This document shows positions 8,851 to 18,800 of a stretch of 52,922 nt of DNA, piece after piece. Origin of the DNA: Candidatus Poseidoniaceae archaeon (GTDB taxonomy: Archaea; Thermoplasmatota; Poseidoniia; Poseidoniales; Poseidoniaceae); NCBI GenBank assembly GCA_030750665.1, contig JASMHR010000003.1, forward strand, positions 1 through 52,922. The letters are read 5' to 3'. A model generated the notes under the pieces. The model ran no database searches. It was not told the origin of the DNA and saw only the letters and a program-made list of their open reading frames with translations. The stretch's first letter is position 1. Every line of letters starts with the position of its first letter. The position numbers and the translations under genes are program-made.

Positions 8851-10689
8851 ATGTCCGAAGAATTGAGCGATGGAGAGGGCGAGGAAATCGTCGCTGAAGA
8901 ACCTGTTCTCGGAGAGAATCGTCAACCAATCGTCAGTGTCCTCGGCCATGTTGATCATGGCAAAACCAGCATACTCGATCATATCCGCTCATTGGGAATT
9001 AATCGTCAAGCCAGTGTAATGGCTCGAGAGGCTGGGGGAATAACTCAGCATATCGGGGCAACTGAAGTTCCAGCACAACTGCTGAATGAGGCTTGTTCGA
9101 CAATGATGGGTGGAAAGGAGTTCAAGTCTCCTGGCTTGTTGTTCATCGACACACCTGGTCATCACTCTTTCACCACATTACGTACCAGAGGAGGGGCATT
9201 GGCTGACATTGCTATCCTAGTGGTTGATTTGATGGAAGGAACCCAGCCCCAGACAATAGAATCAATCAAGATATTGAGGGAAAAGAAGACGCCATTTGTG
9301 ATTGCTGCCAATAAAATTGACAGACTCCATGGTTGGCAGTCTGAAGCGGGACGTAGTTTCGTTGATTCGTTGAAGGAACAGCGTAGTGATGTCAAGGAAT
9401 ATCTTGATGAGCGTTGGTGGAAACTGGTTGGCCAGTTTTCAGAGCATGGTTTCAACATTGAGCGATATGATCGAATCAAAGATTTCACCAAGGATATCGC
9501 AGTCGTTCCTTGTTCCGCCAAAGAAGGAGAAGGTCTTCAGGACTTGTTGGCGGTAACCATTGGCCTCGCAGAACGTTTTCTCGATGAACGTCTACGTGAT
9601 ACATTGGGACCTGCTGAGGGGACAGTCTTGGAAATGAAGGACGAGCGCGGACTTGGTAAGACCATAGATGTCATACTGTATCGTGGTGAATTGAACAAGG
9701 GAGATAGAATCACTCTAATTTCTCAGGATGGGCCTTTTCAAACCCATATCAAAGGAATGTTTCGGCCTCGCGGCATGTCAGAGATGAGAGATGCGGGAGA
9801 TAGATGGGACCATGTCGATCACATCAAGGCTGCAGCGGGGATAAAGATCAGTGGTCCGGATCTTGAGAATGTACTGGCTGGGACATCCTTGAGGTTGAGC
9901 AACAGCGCTGAAGAACTCGAGAATGCTGAGATATTAGGCTGGGAGGAAGCAAAAGTCTCCTTTGAGATAGATGAAGAAGGCGTGGTACTCAAGGCCGACA
10001 CTCTCGGTGGCCTCGAGGCATTGGCATGGGAGTTGAAGAAACTGGAGATTCCCATTAGGTCGGCCACCATCGGGCAGGTCAACAAGAGAGACCTGATGAC
10101 TGCAGAGAATGCATCCAACCCCCTTCATAGGGCCATTCTGGCATTTTCCACTACCGCCTTGACTGAGGTTGGAGAGAAGTTGCAATCGGATGATTCCACT
10201 GTAGAGTATATCGATGCTGATGTCATCTATCATATCATTGAAAGATTCGAGGAATGGAATGAAGAAACCAAGAGAAAGATAGAGGAAGCCAGTAGAGAGG
10301 CTTTGGTCTATCCCGGAAAACTTCTGATATTGACGGATCATATCTTTCGCAGAAGCAATCCAGCAGTGGTTGGTGTACGGGTACTTGGAGGAAGAGTACA
10401 TCAAGGCCAGAGATTGATGAAACCGGATGGCACGAATATTGGGATGGTAAAATCTCTGAGGTCCGGCGAAGACACTCTCAAAGAAGCCCATCAAGGAGAT
10501 GAGGTAGCAGTTGCCATCAAGGGAGCAGTCGTTGGTCGAGGTATAGATGAAGAGGACATTCTATTGGTGGATATTCCTGAAAGTCACGCTAAACGTCTAC
10601 GTAAACTCGAATTGACGGCGATGGAGGAGGAGATCTTTGAAGAACTGATTTCACTACATCGAAAAGATAACCATTTTTGGGGAAGATGA
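8851..10689 (+). CDS. infB: Translation initiation factor aIF-2/IF5B
   Basis: 612 aa; VSVLGHVDHGKTSILDHIR, GGITQHIGATEVP, FIDTPGHHSFTTLRTRGGALADIAILVVDLMEGTQPQT, NKIDR. No intein seen. Confidence 0.97.
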   Translation: MSEELSDGEGEEIVAEEPVLGENRQPIVSVLGHVDHGKTSILDHIRSLGINRQASVMAREAGGITQHIGATEVPAQLLNEACSTMMGGKEFKSPGLLFIDTPGHHSFTTLRTRGGALADIAILVVDLMEGTQPQTIESIKILREKKTPFVIAANKIDRLHGWQSEAGRSFVDSLKEQRSDVKEYLDERWWKLVGQFSEHGFNIERYDRIKDFTKDIAVVPCSAKEGEGLQDLLAVTIGLAERFLDERLRDTLGPAEGTVLEMKDERGLGKTIDVILYRGELNKGDRITLISQDGPFQTHIKGMFRPRGMSEMRDAGDRWDHVDHIKAAAGIKISGPDLENVLAGTSLRLSNSAEELENAEILGWEEAKVSFEIDEEGVVLKADTLGGLEALAWELKKLEIPIRSATIGQVNKRDLMTAENASNPLHRAILAFSTTALTEVGEKLQSDDSTVEYIDADVIYHIIERFEEWNEETKRKIEEASREALVYPGKLLILTDHIFRRSNPAVVGVRVLGGRVHQGQRLMKPDGTNIGMVKSLRSGEDTLKEAHQGDEVAVAIKGAVVGRGIDEEDILLVDIPESHAKRLRKLELTAMEEEIFEELISLHRKDNHFWGR

Positions 10690-10804
10690 GTATTTTTTGC
10701 CGCTCAGTGGCCTTTTGGTGGCGTAGAACGCTCTGAAGTGCGTATACCCAATATTGAAGTACGATTCCGACGGGTGGGGGTATGTCCCACAGGAGGTGTA
10801 CACC

Positions 10805-11815
10805 ATGGCCCAAGCATATCAAGCAGGAGGAGTTGGAGGAGGAGATAATCGAACCAAGGACCTGATAGCAACTGTAAGCGCTATCGCAAACAGTCTGATG
10901 AATGAGGTTGGAAAGGTCATTATCGGTAAGCAGGAGAACCTGCGTCGAGTGACTGTTGGAATCCTCTCAAACGGAAATATGTTGCTTGAGGATTTCCCTG
11001 GATTGGGAAAAACAATGCTCTCAAACACCTTCGCTAAGGCCTTGGGTTGTAAGTTCAAGCGTGTTCAATTCACACCTGACCTGTTGCCAAGCGATATCAT
11101 GGGGACCTATATGTATGACCAGAAGTCTGGGGAATTCAAATTGCGTGCTGGACCACTGTTCTGTAATATCCTGCTTGCTGACGAGATAAATCGCGCCCCA
11201 CCTAAGACCCAGGCAGCATTGCTTGAGGCTATGGAAGAGAAGCAGGTCACCATCGAGGGAATCACTCACAAGTTGCCCGCTCCTTTCGTGGTGTTGGCTA
11301 CCCAGAACCCAATTGAGCAAGAAGGAACATATCCGTTACCAGAAGCGCAGATGGACCGATTCCTCATCAAGATGAGCATGGGTTATCCTGACCGTTCAGA
11401 AGAGAAGGCGATTCTAGCCCGAAGGAAACTTCGTGGTAAGGATCAGCACGACGTTTTGCAGATAACCTCGCCAAAGAAGGTGGTGGCCATGCAGAAGGCT
11501 CTGGAGACCGTTCACGTCGACCCTGCGATTCTTTCCTATGTGGTCGAAATTGTTCAGAGAAGTCGTGAAGACCACCGAATCATCAATGGTTGCAGCCCTC
11601 GTGCCAGCCAATCCTTGTTCAAATCCAGTCGTGCTGCAGCAGCAATAGACGGCAGGGATTATGTCATTCCAGATGACATCAAGAGTATCGCACTACAGAT
11701 TTGCAGCCACAGGATTGTCATGAAGCCTGAGGCCAAGATTCGTGGAATCACAGGAATGCACATCATGAGAAAGATTCTCTCCGAGGTTCCGGTACCAGTC
11801 ATTCAGCCTGCTTGA
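10805..11815 (+). CDS. MoxR-family AAA+ ATPase
   Basis: Walker A LEDFPGLGKTMLSN, Walker B LLADEINRAPPKTQAALLEAMEE, TQNPIEQEGTYPLPEAQMDRF. Start set at the internal ATG (MAQAYQAGG). Confidence 0.93.
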   Translation: MAQAYQAGGVGGGDNRTKDLIATVSAIANSLMNEVGKVIIGKQENLRRVTVGILSNGNMLLEDFPGLGKTMLSNTFAKALGCKFKRVQFTPDLLPSDIMGTYMYDQKSGEFKLRAGPLFCNILLADEINRAPPKTQAALLEAMEEKQVTIEGITHKLPAPFVVLATQNPIEQEGTYPLPEAQMDRFLIKMSMGYPDRSEEKAILARRKLRGKDQHDVLQITSPKKVVAMQKALETVHVDPAILSYVVEIVQRSREDHRIINGCSPRASQSLFKSSRAAAAIDGRDYVIPDDIKSIALQICSHRIVMKPEAKIRGITGMHIMRKILSEVPVPVIQPA

Positions 11816-11885
11816 GCCCTGTAGAGTATCTAGAGACCCATCGCTTGAAAGGTGAAGGCTTCAGTTGCGGTAGGAGGAGTGTCGA

Positions 11886-12839
11886 GTGGACCCATATACC
11901 ATGGTCATCACTGTAGCCAACCAGAAAGGTGGCTGTGCCAAGACTACTACTGCGGTAAATCTAGCCGCAGCACTGGCGAAGGGAGAAAAAGACCGCAAGC
12001 GCTGGATAATTCCACCTTCCAAGGTTTTGTTGATAGATCTCGACCCACAGGGTAACTGTTCGACCAGTTTTGGTGTAGAAAAGAGGCAACTCAAGAAGAC
12101 CGTGCATGATTTGTTGATGAATGAGAGTGGTGAGGATCTGCCAATAATGGATGAATTCCTACTCTCACCGGAACAATTGACTGAATCGATGCAGCGCACT
12201 TGGAAGACTGAATATCCAAACAAGAACCTTCCAAAGGGTTTGGTGGTGGAGAATCTCTGGCTACTCCCTTCTTCAATACATCTTTCTGGGGCTGAGATTG
12301 AATTGTCACACCGATTAGGACGAGAGACCAGGCTGCGTGAAGCCCTGTCTTCTATCGAGCATGAATTTGATTACATCATCATCGATACACCTCCAAGCCT
12401 TGGTTTATTGACAATTAATGCAATGGCAGTATCTAGATGGGTCCTGATTCCGGTACAAGCTGAGTTCTATGCTCTTGAGGGGATGAGTCTACTGATGAAT
12501 TCGGTGAAACTTGTTCAGCGCAGAATCAATCCGCATCTGAAATTGATGGGAATCGTCATGACCATGGTCATGCCCAAGTCAAAACTCTCCAACACTGTGT
12601 GTAACGAGGTCAAGGAACACTTCCCTAAGCATGTATATTCTACTGTAATACAACGACTGGTCAAGATCGCCGAAGCCCCTTCGGAAGGAGCGCCTACTGT
12701 GTTGCTTCACAAGCGTAGCAATGACAGCAAGGGGCGTGGCAGTCTGCAATACTGGACCTTCGCCAAGGAATTCCACCAGCGGGTTGAAGGTAAGCGTAAG
12801 AATCTTGGATTCAAGAAAACAAATAGGCTGAATGCTTGA
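11886..12839 (+). CDS. ParA-family ATPase
   Basis: 317 aa; deviant Walker A TVANQKGGCAKTTTAVNLAAALA, LLIDLDPQGNCSTSFGV, DYIIIDTPPSLGLLTINAMAVSRWVLIPVQAEFYALEG. Confidence 0.95.
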   Translation: MDPYTMVITVANQKGGCAKTTTAVNLAAALAKGEKDRKRWIIPPSKVLLIDLDPQGNCSTSFGVEKRQLKKTVHDLLMNESGEDLPIMDEFLLSPEQLTESMQRTWKTEYPNKNLPKGLVVENLWLLPSSIHLSGAEIELSHRLGRETRLREALSSIEHEFDYIIIDTPPSLGLLTINAMAVSRWVLIPVQAEFYALEGMSLLMNSVKLVQRRINPHLKLMGIVMTMVMPKSKLSNTVCNEVKEHFPKHVYSTVIQRLVKIAEAPSEGAPTVLLHKRSNDSKGRGSLQYWTFAKEFHQRVEGKRKNLGFKKTNRLNA

Positions 12840-12840
12840 A

Positions 12841-12863
12841 TCCGCTATTTATTGTTTAGCGGA
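12841..12863. repeat. Inverted repeat TCCGCTA-(9)-TAGCGGA directly after parA stop
   Basis: tccgcta tttattgtt tagcgga; perfect 7-bp arms. Confidence 0.85.
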
Positions 12864-12895
12864 ATCTTAGACCCTAATTGATTCAATTCTGCATC

Positions 12896-12915
12896 GAAGT
12901 TAAGTATAGAACTTC
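12896..12915. promoter_or_regulatory. Inverted repeat GAAGTT-(8)-AACTTC upstream of RHH gene; candidate operator
   Basis: gaagtt aagtatag aacttc; perfect 6-bp arms, 21 nt before the ATG at 12937. Confidence 0.45.
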
Positions 12916-12936
12916 AGACACCGAGACGGGAAAGAT

Positions 12937-13179
12937 ATGACTGCATCAGGGATGACATCTGTCAGTGTTAGTTTTGAGACTAGAAGACAACTTAATTCAA
13001 TGAAGGCGATGGATGATTATCGCAGCATTGATGATCTGTTGGCAGCACTTGTCAAACAATACAAGGTTCTGAGAATGAAAGGGGTGGTGGATAATCTTCG
13101 AAAGCGCCTTTCTGAACTTGAGGATATGGATGCTGAAGCACTCGTTCGTCGTTTGGCCATGTCGCCATTTCCAGTTTGA
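12937..13179 (+). CDS. Small ribbon-helix-helix-like protein with C-terminal helix
   Basis: 80 aa; MTSVSVSFETRRQLNSMKAMDDYRSIDDLLAALVKQYK has an RHH strand-helix-helix pattern; the remainder is amphipathic. Confidence 0.65.
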   Translation: MTASGMTSVSVSFETRRQLNSMKAMDDYRSIDDLLAALVKQYKVLRMKGVVDNLRKRLSELEDMDAEALVRRLAMSPFPV

Positions 13180-13188
13180 GGTGATACC

Positions 13189-13458
13189 ATGAGTTCTGCT
13201 AGACCTCAGAAACCTGCAACCTATGAGTTCGAAGCAGAGCATTTGATTCGAGCATTGTTTGATGCTGATTCAGATGAGGCAGTCATCTTGGAACTCGCAG
13301 CGATGAACAAGGTGGAGTTGCACGCCAGTGGAACTGTCTGGAACACTTTCCTATGGTTGATGATGACTACCATGAAAGATGCAGAAGGGAGCACTTTGTA
13401 CAGTGGTGCTGAACTCGGGAAGATGAAGAAAGAGCTTCCAATCAAGTTCCATCATTGA
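13189..13458 (+). CDS. Small hypothetical protein, likely co-transcribed with the RHH gene
   Basis: 89 aa ORF starting 9 nt after the previous stop; ggtgata upstream; no family recognised. Confidence 0.7.
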   Translation: MSSARPQKPATYEFEAEHLIRALFDADSDEAVILELAAMNKVELHASGTVWNTFLWLMMTTMKDAEGSTLYSGAELGKMKKELPIKFHH

Positions 13459-15813
13459 TCATTTGTTTTGGGCCAACCATTCATGCCCATACCATTTCCA
13501 TTGTTCCTCAGACCATCCGGGCGGTAGTCCGCTTGCAGGGACAGGTGGTGCTGCTGCTGGTTGTGCTGGGGCAGGTGAAGCTGCTGCTGGTGTCGACGAA
13601 GGTGCGGGCTCAGATGTGGAGACTCCTGCCAGTTCCTCCATTGAGAGTTCCTCTCCATAGTTCGAACCACCTAACTGCATTGGTTCGACCTCGTCGCCCC
13701 AGCCTTCTTCGTCCACAACTCCACCCATCGCTTCAAAGGCCTCTCCACTCTCTTGAGCTGCGAGTTCAGCCAATGAGGCGTTGGGAGAGAAGGATGAGTC
13801 TCCAAAGGATTTCGAGAAACTACGTTTTCGCCCCATCTTCATCATTCCATTGACTATCAGTAACATTGCCACAAGACCAACGAACAGGATCCCTCCATAC
13901 TTCAATGCAGTATCGATGCGTTCATCCATTTTGCTATCCTTGGTCTCGGTAGTATCTTGTTTTACAGTGTTGGAAGATACCCAGGAGTAGTAGTCCATCG
14001 GAGTATCACCGGCGTTGGTTGTCTGTTCCACATAGGCCTGATATTCAGGGCTGTTCAATCCCTTACAATAGTTGGAACTGTCATCAGGGTTGTTGAGACA
14101 CCAGTCTTCATGGGTCTCGATGGCTGCATTTGTATCATCATAATCGATCTTTTCACCAATTCCATCTTCATCCTGATCTCTGTATTCATTTTCGTCATCC
14201 GGTAGATGATCTAGGTGATCGGCGTATCCATCACCGTCGCTGTCTGGGCAGCCAAACTGTTCGATACGCTCGTAATCAACTATGACTCCACTGTTGGAAT
14301 ATACAGCCCACAATCCATACCTACTATCTCCAAATTGGCTTGAGCAAGCATCACCCCGATATGAATCGGCAGATGAACTGTCACCATATCCATCGCCGTC
14401 GCTATCAGCCCATTGCGTTCTTTCATGTGGGAATGCGTCGGCCGTACCATTTGGACTGGCAGCCCAAGATTCATCTGGGTCCGACCATCCATCTCCATCG
14501 GAATCAAGACATCCATTCCTATCGTATTGTGAACCGCCATTGACGGCAGGGCAATGATCTGGATTGGAACCCAATGGGTTGTCTCCAAGGCCGTCGCTGT
14601 CTCCATCTTCCCATTGTGAGCCATCATCTGGAAAAACATCTCCGTTATCGCCTACGCCATCTCCATCCGAATCGGAACTCTCCAATTCATCATCAGGATA
14701 TAGGTCAGCATTATCCCCTACGCCATCTCCATCTCGATCACTATGTTCAGAAGGGTCATTGGGAAACAGGTCGCCATTGTCTCCAACACCATCATAATCG
14801 CTGTCTTTGGTTTCATTGGCGTCATCCGGAAAGGCATCTTGTGAATCGACCAGGCCATCTCCATCAGAATCAATATCAAACAATCTTACGGTGGTAGATT
14901 GAGACAATGAAGCGATGAGGTACAATTGCCCCTTCTCTCCGCGATAGGCGCCTTTGATCTGTCCTCCAAGGGTATAGTCTTCAACAGAAGTGAAATTGTC
15001 AGAATCAACCGAATGGTATACTCCATTGTCTCCACCAAGATGAATTTCATCATCTGTAGGTAGAATGTATGCGAAACGATTGTTGGGACTGGTTTCAAGC
15101 GTCTCGTAACTCCAATCACTGGTATCATATCTAATCAATTTTCCATTTGCTGAAGAAGTCAGCAATCTGCCGCTTGAATCTACTGCCAAATCAAGGACAC
15201 GATCATTTTGTTCGGTCAGAATAATGGTATCTTCCCCACCCATGTCGTGAATCTTCACCTTCTCATCATTACCGCTGGTGACTATTCTTCCATCAGGTAA
15301 GACCAACACATCTGTCAAACCGATGGCATGTATATCTGTCTCTAAACCAGTGCTGACACCGGATTGATATTCTAGAGCATTTCTTGTTCCAGTTCCCTGT
15401 CCAACCCAAAGGTCTCCATCGATATCCCAAGCAAGGTCAGTGGCTGGGAATGATGTGGTGAAATTCTCAACGATGCTTTGGAGGACCATGTTCACTACTA
15501 TAACTCCCTCATCTGTACCTATGGCTACCAAGGTGTTGGTGCTATCAGGAACTGCGACGTGCGTGGTGGGTAATTCAGTCAATTCGAAAATCAGAGTGTG
15601 CACTCCATTTTCAAAATCAAGTAACTGGAATGTCCCATCGATGGTCAAGAAAACAGCCTTGCTATCGAGGTACTGAACCCATGAAGCGGTCCTTCCCGTT
15701 AGTACATCGACATTCCCAGATTCTTCAAGATCACCTTCAGCAGATGCAGGTATAGGTGCCATCGGCGAGAAGGACACCAGAATCAAACAGACTAGTACCG
15801 CGACACTCCGCAT
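13459..15813 (-). CDS. Secreted/membrane-anchored protein: propeller-like N-terminus, TSP3-type calcium-binding repeats, C-terminal TM and cytosolic tail
   Basis: 784 aa; N-terminal signal sequence (VLVCLILVSFSPMAPIPASA), DSDGDGVGDNGDVFPDD repeats, TM YGGILFVGLVAMLLIVNGMM, tail ending LPPGWSEEQWKWYGHEWLAQNK. Confidence 0.85.
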   Translation of the reverse strand: MRSVAVLVCLILVSFSPMAPIPASAEGDLEESGNVDVLTGRTASWVQYLDSKAVFLTIDGTFQLLDFENGVHTLIFELTELPTTHVAVPDSTNTLVAIGTDEGVIVVNMVLQSIVENFTTSFPATDLAWDIDGDLWVGQGTGTRNALEYQSGVSTGLETDIHAIGLTDVLVLPDGRIVTSGNDEKVKIHDMGGEDTIILTEQNDRVLDLAVDSSGRLLTSSANGKLIRYDTSDWSYETLETSPNNRFAYILPTDDEIHLGGDNGVYHSVDSDNFTSVEDYTLGGQIKGAYRGEKGQLYLIASLSQSTTVRLFDIDSDGDGLVDSQDAFPDDANETKDSDYDGVGDNGDLFPNDPSEHSDRDGDGVGDNADLYPDDELESSDSDGDGVGDNGDVFPDDGSQWEDGDSDGLGDNPLGSNPDHCPAVNGGSQYDRNGCLDSDGDGWSDPDESWAASPNGTADAFPHERTQWADSDGDGYGDSSSADSYRGDACSSQFGDSRYGLWAVYSNSGVIVDYERIEQFGCPDSDGDGYADHLDHLPDDENEYRDQDEDGIGEKIDYDDTNAAIETHEDWCLNNPDDSSNYCKGLNSPEYQAYVEQTTNAGDTPMDYYSWVSSNTVKQDTTETKDSKMDERIDTALKYGGILFVGLVAMLLIVNGMMKMGRKRSFSKSFGDSSFSPNASLAELAAQESGEAFEAMGGVVDEEGWGDEVEPMQLGGSNYGEELSMEELAGVSTSEPAPSSTPAAASPAPAQPAAAPPVPASGLPPGWSEEQWKWYGHEWLAQNK
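14579..14880 (-). repeat. Tandem TSP3-like D/N-rich Ca2+-binding repeat region
   Basis: Repeated coding units DxDGDGxGDNxDxxPDD read directly in the translation of the 784-aa ORF. Confidence 0.8.
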
Positions 15814-15897
15814 GGAACTCGATTGGAGCCCATCCTTTCAAAGCGACGGTTGTTGGTGTAAGTCGAAAATGACCGGATTTAGATAGAAGGGGCGTTT

Positions 15898-18800
15898 TCA
15901 TTCTTCTTCAGAATAATCTTCTTCGTCATCATCAGCACCAGCGTTGCTAGGTGGACCACTTCGAGAACTTGGCGGTGGACCTCTACGTCCTGCACCGGGA
16001 GGTGGACCTCTCTTGGAGTCAGGCGGTCCCTTTCGTCCACTCGTGCCAGATGGAGGAGGACCACGTCCAGTTCTTCTTGGTGGACCTTTACTGCCTTTCG
16101 TACTTGGTGGTGGTCCTCGTCGAGATCTGGAAGATTCTGCCTCATCTGCTACTTCTTCCTTCGTGTCGATACCAGCAATGGTCGGGACCTTGATGGACTC
16201 AATCATTGAATCCATATCAGAATCATCAGCCTCATCAGGAATTTCTTCTTCAGCATCCTGTATCAGGTCATCAATAGGGATTTGGGGAGTCATCATTACT
16301 CTGGAGACCGGAGTCAAACTTGAGGGCCCGTCTTCACCATCAGCCTCCTCTTCGCTAGTGGCTGGAGTCATGATTTGAGTAGATATAGGAGTAATACTTG
16401 CCATTTCTTTGACCGTTTCCGTCTCGGTTGATTCCGTTGGAGTAGTTTCAGGACTGAGAGTCGAGTCAGTAGATGGGGTCAATACCGTTGTTGAAACCGG
16501 AGTCAGTTGTGCAGTGACGGTCTTTGGGGCCTTCTCTTGAGGCTTCAGAATGGTTGTGGAGGTTGGAATCAATGGAGCTACTTCGGTGGTTATCTCCTTG
16601 CCAATTGGTGTTGGCAGTACCTCTTCCGGTTCTTCTTCAATCGGTTTTGCATCAGGTAGCCTTGGAGGAACCATACTTGGTGAGACTGGAGATCTTGCAG
16701 GTACTACCATTCCCTCTGAGGTGATTTCTGGAACATTGGGTTCGATTGCTTCGCCTACTGGAGTTGGTCTTTGTGTAGGAGGTACTTGCACATGAGGTAC
16801 TTGCGCAGATGGCGGTGCCTGAACGGGTGCTACAGCGGGGGTATCTGGCCTTGGATCAAAGGACATTGGTTCGCCAGCACCACCACGTGCGGGACCGGTT
16901 GGGAGTGGTTGTCTAACCACCCTCTGTACTGGTTGAATCGCTTGTTGAGCAGGCCCACCAGTAAGTGGAGGTTGGATTGGGTGAGCCATCGGTCCACCTT
17001 GTTCAGCCAATGGCCGGCGCTTCAATTCCGGCATTGCAGGCCCGCGAGATGTACCAGCACCCAATCCGCCGAGAGTTGGTCTTCCAGCAGCTGCAGTCAA
17101 TGGGTCAGCCCTTGCACCAAGTTTGCTTGGGTCTCCTAATCCTCCAATGGCAGCACCACCAGGTTGGCCAGCAATTGCTGAAAGCCATGACTGTTGTTTT
17201 GCGATTCGTCCTTCTTCACTCTGAAGGCGAGCGAATTCCTTCTCCTTGTCAGTCAGTCGGTCTGAATCTGCATCAATTTCCATCTGCATCTTCTGTTCAA
17301 TGGATTCTCGCATCTTCGATTCTGCCATTCCGCGGAATGCATCCATTTGATCTCCAAGTTGCCCGAGCCGGTCTTTGATCTCAGCACGCTTGATGCCGAG
17401 TTGTGATTCTATCTCGGCACGGATTTGACTTTCTTTGCGCCGAATCTCGATGAGTGCCTTGTTGCGCATGATTTCTTCACGCTTGGATAGTTGCTGTTCG
17501 AGTTGACTCGATATCTGGTCTTCCTTGGAGGAACGGAATTCCTTGAGGCGGTCTTCCATATCGACTTCAAGTTCGAGAGTAGTCTCATCTCGAATAAGGT
17601 CAAGGTCTGTCTCAAATGTCAAACGTTCGTTGCGCATCTGAGCATCGATCTCAGACATTATCGCCTTCATGGCGGCCTTCTCACGCGATTGGAATTCGGT
17701 CTCCAATCTCTCGACCCAATCCCTCTTCTCTTCTCCAAACTTGACATCTAGGTTTTCTCTGATATCATTCTCCTGATCATAACGGAATCTGGAAAGGCGA
17801 TTCTGTATCTCGGCTTCTCTAGCCATTCGATAGGCAGCGAATTCTTCCTCCAGACGGCGATTCATCTCGCCTTCGATATCTTCTGTGATTTCTCTGCTGA
17901 TGCTTTCTACTGCTTGACCAAAGGTCAAGTCATACTTTTCTCGCAATCTCTCTTTGCGCGATGCCAATCTGTCAGCATAGGATTCAGACAAGTCTCTGTT
18001 GATCTGTAAACGCAACTCGTCTCGACGACGGGCGACAGCCATTTCGACATCTTCTCTCATCCTGTCTTCAAGTTCTACGGTCTCTCTGCGTAGGTCCTGT
18101 TCGATATCCGATTGTAGTTGTTGAGCAACCTCTTCCTCAAGCCTTCTGCTGCGTCTTTCATATTCTGACCGCAGTCTGGTCTCTCGCGAGCGCATGCGTT
18201 CGCGTAACTGATTCTCTAGGCGTCGACGAATGCCAATTCGCAATTGTTCCTCGCGTTCTGAGAGAAGAGACATGTTTTCTTCTTCCAGGCGTTCAACCTC
18301 ATTCTTCTCGACCTGTGAGAAATGAATCTCCAGTTCCGATTCAATGGTTGATTCCATATCTCGAATTCGGCTTTGAAGAGCCTGATCGTACTCGATCTCC
18401 ATACGCTCTTTCTGGAAGGTCAAGCGACGCTGATGATTATCGGAGAGATCCTGCTCAAGTCTGCCACGCATATGCTGACGGTGTTCCTCAAGTCGACGTT
18501 CTTGTTCGACTTCTAGTTGCTCACGCATTGAATCCACTTCGCGCTGTAACTGTAACTCCAAGCGCTCCCGGATATCCTTCTCCTCTTTTCCAAGTGCTTC
18601 TATCTCGAGTTGTGCCAGTTCATCTTCCATCTCTTTACGAAGTTCACGCTCAAGTTGAGATAGTGTCATCTCATGTTGTTGGCTGAGTTCGCTGGCGATG
18701 ACTTCCTGCATAGCAGATATTCTTTCTGATTGTGCTTTCAGACGAAGATGTCTATCTCTACGCAGTCGGGCTCGAAGGCGTTCTTCTTCTCGGAACCTAG

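Noticed and set aside
8851-10689. Possible intein in aIF5B
   Set aside because: ORF is normal length (612 aa) with continuous GTPase and C-terminal domains; no intein-like insertion.
14280-14897. Regular DNA repeats that could suggest a CRISPR or minisatellite
   Set aside because: Repeats follow codon periodicity of TSP3 Asp-rich units, with no constant repeat/variable spacer structure.
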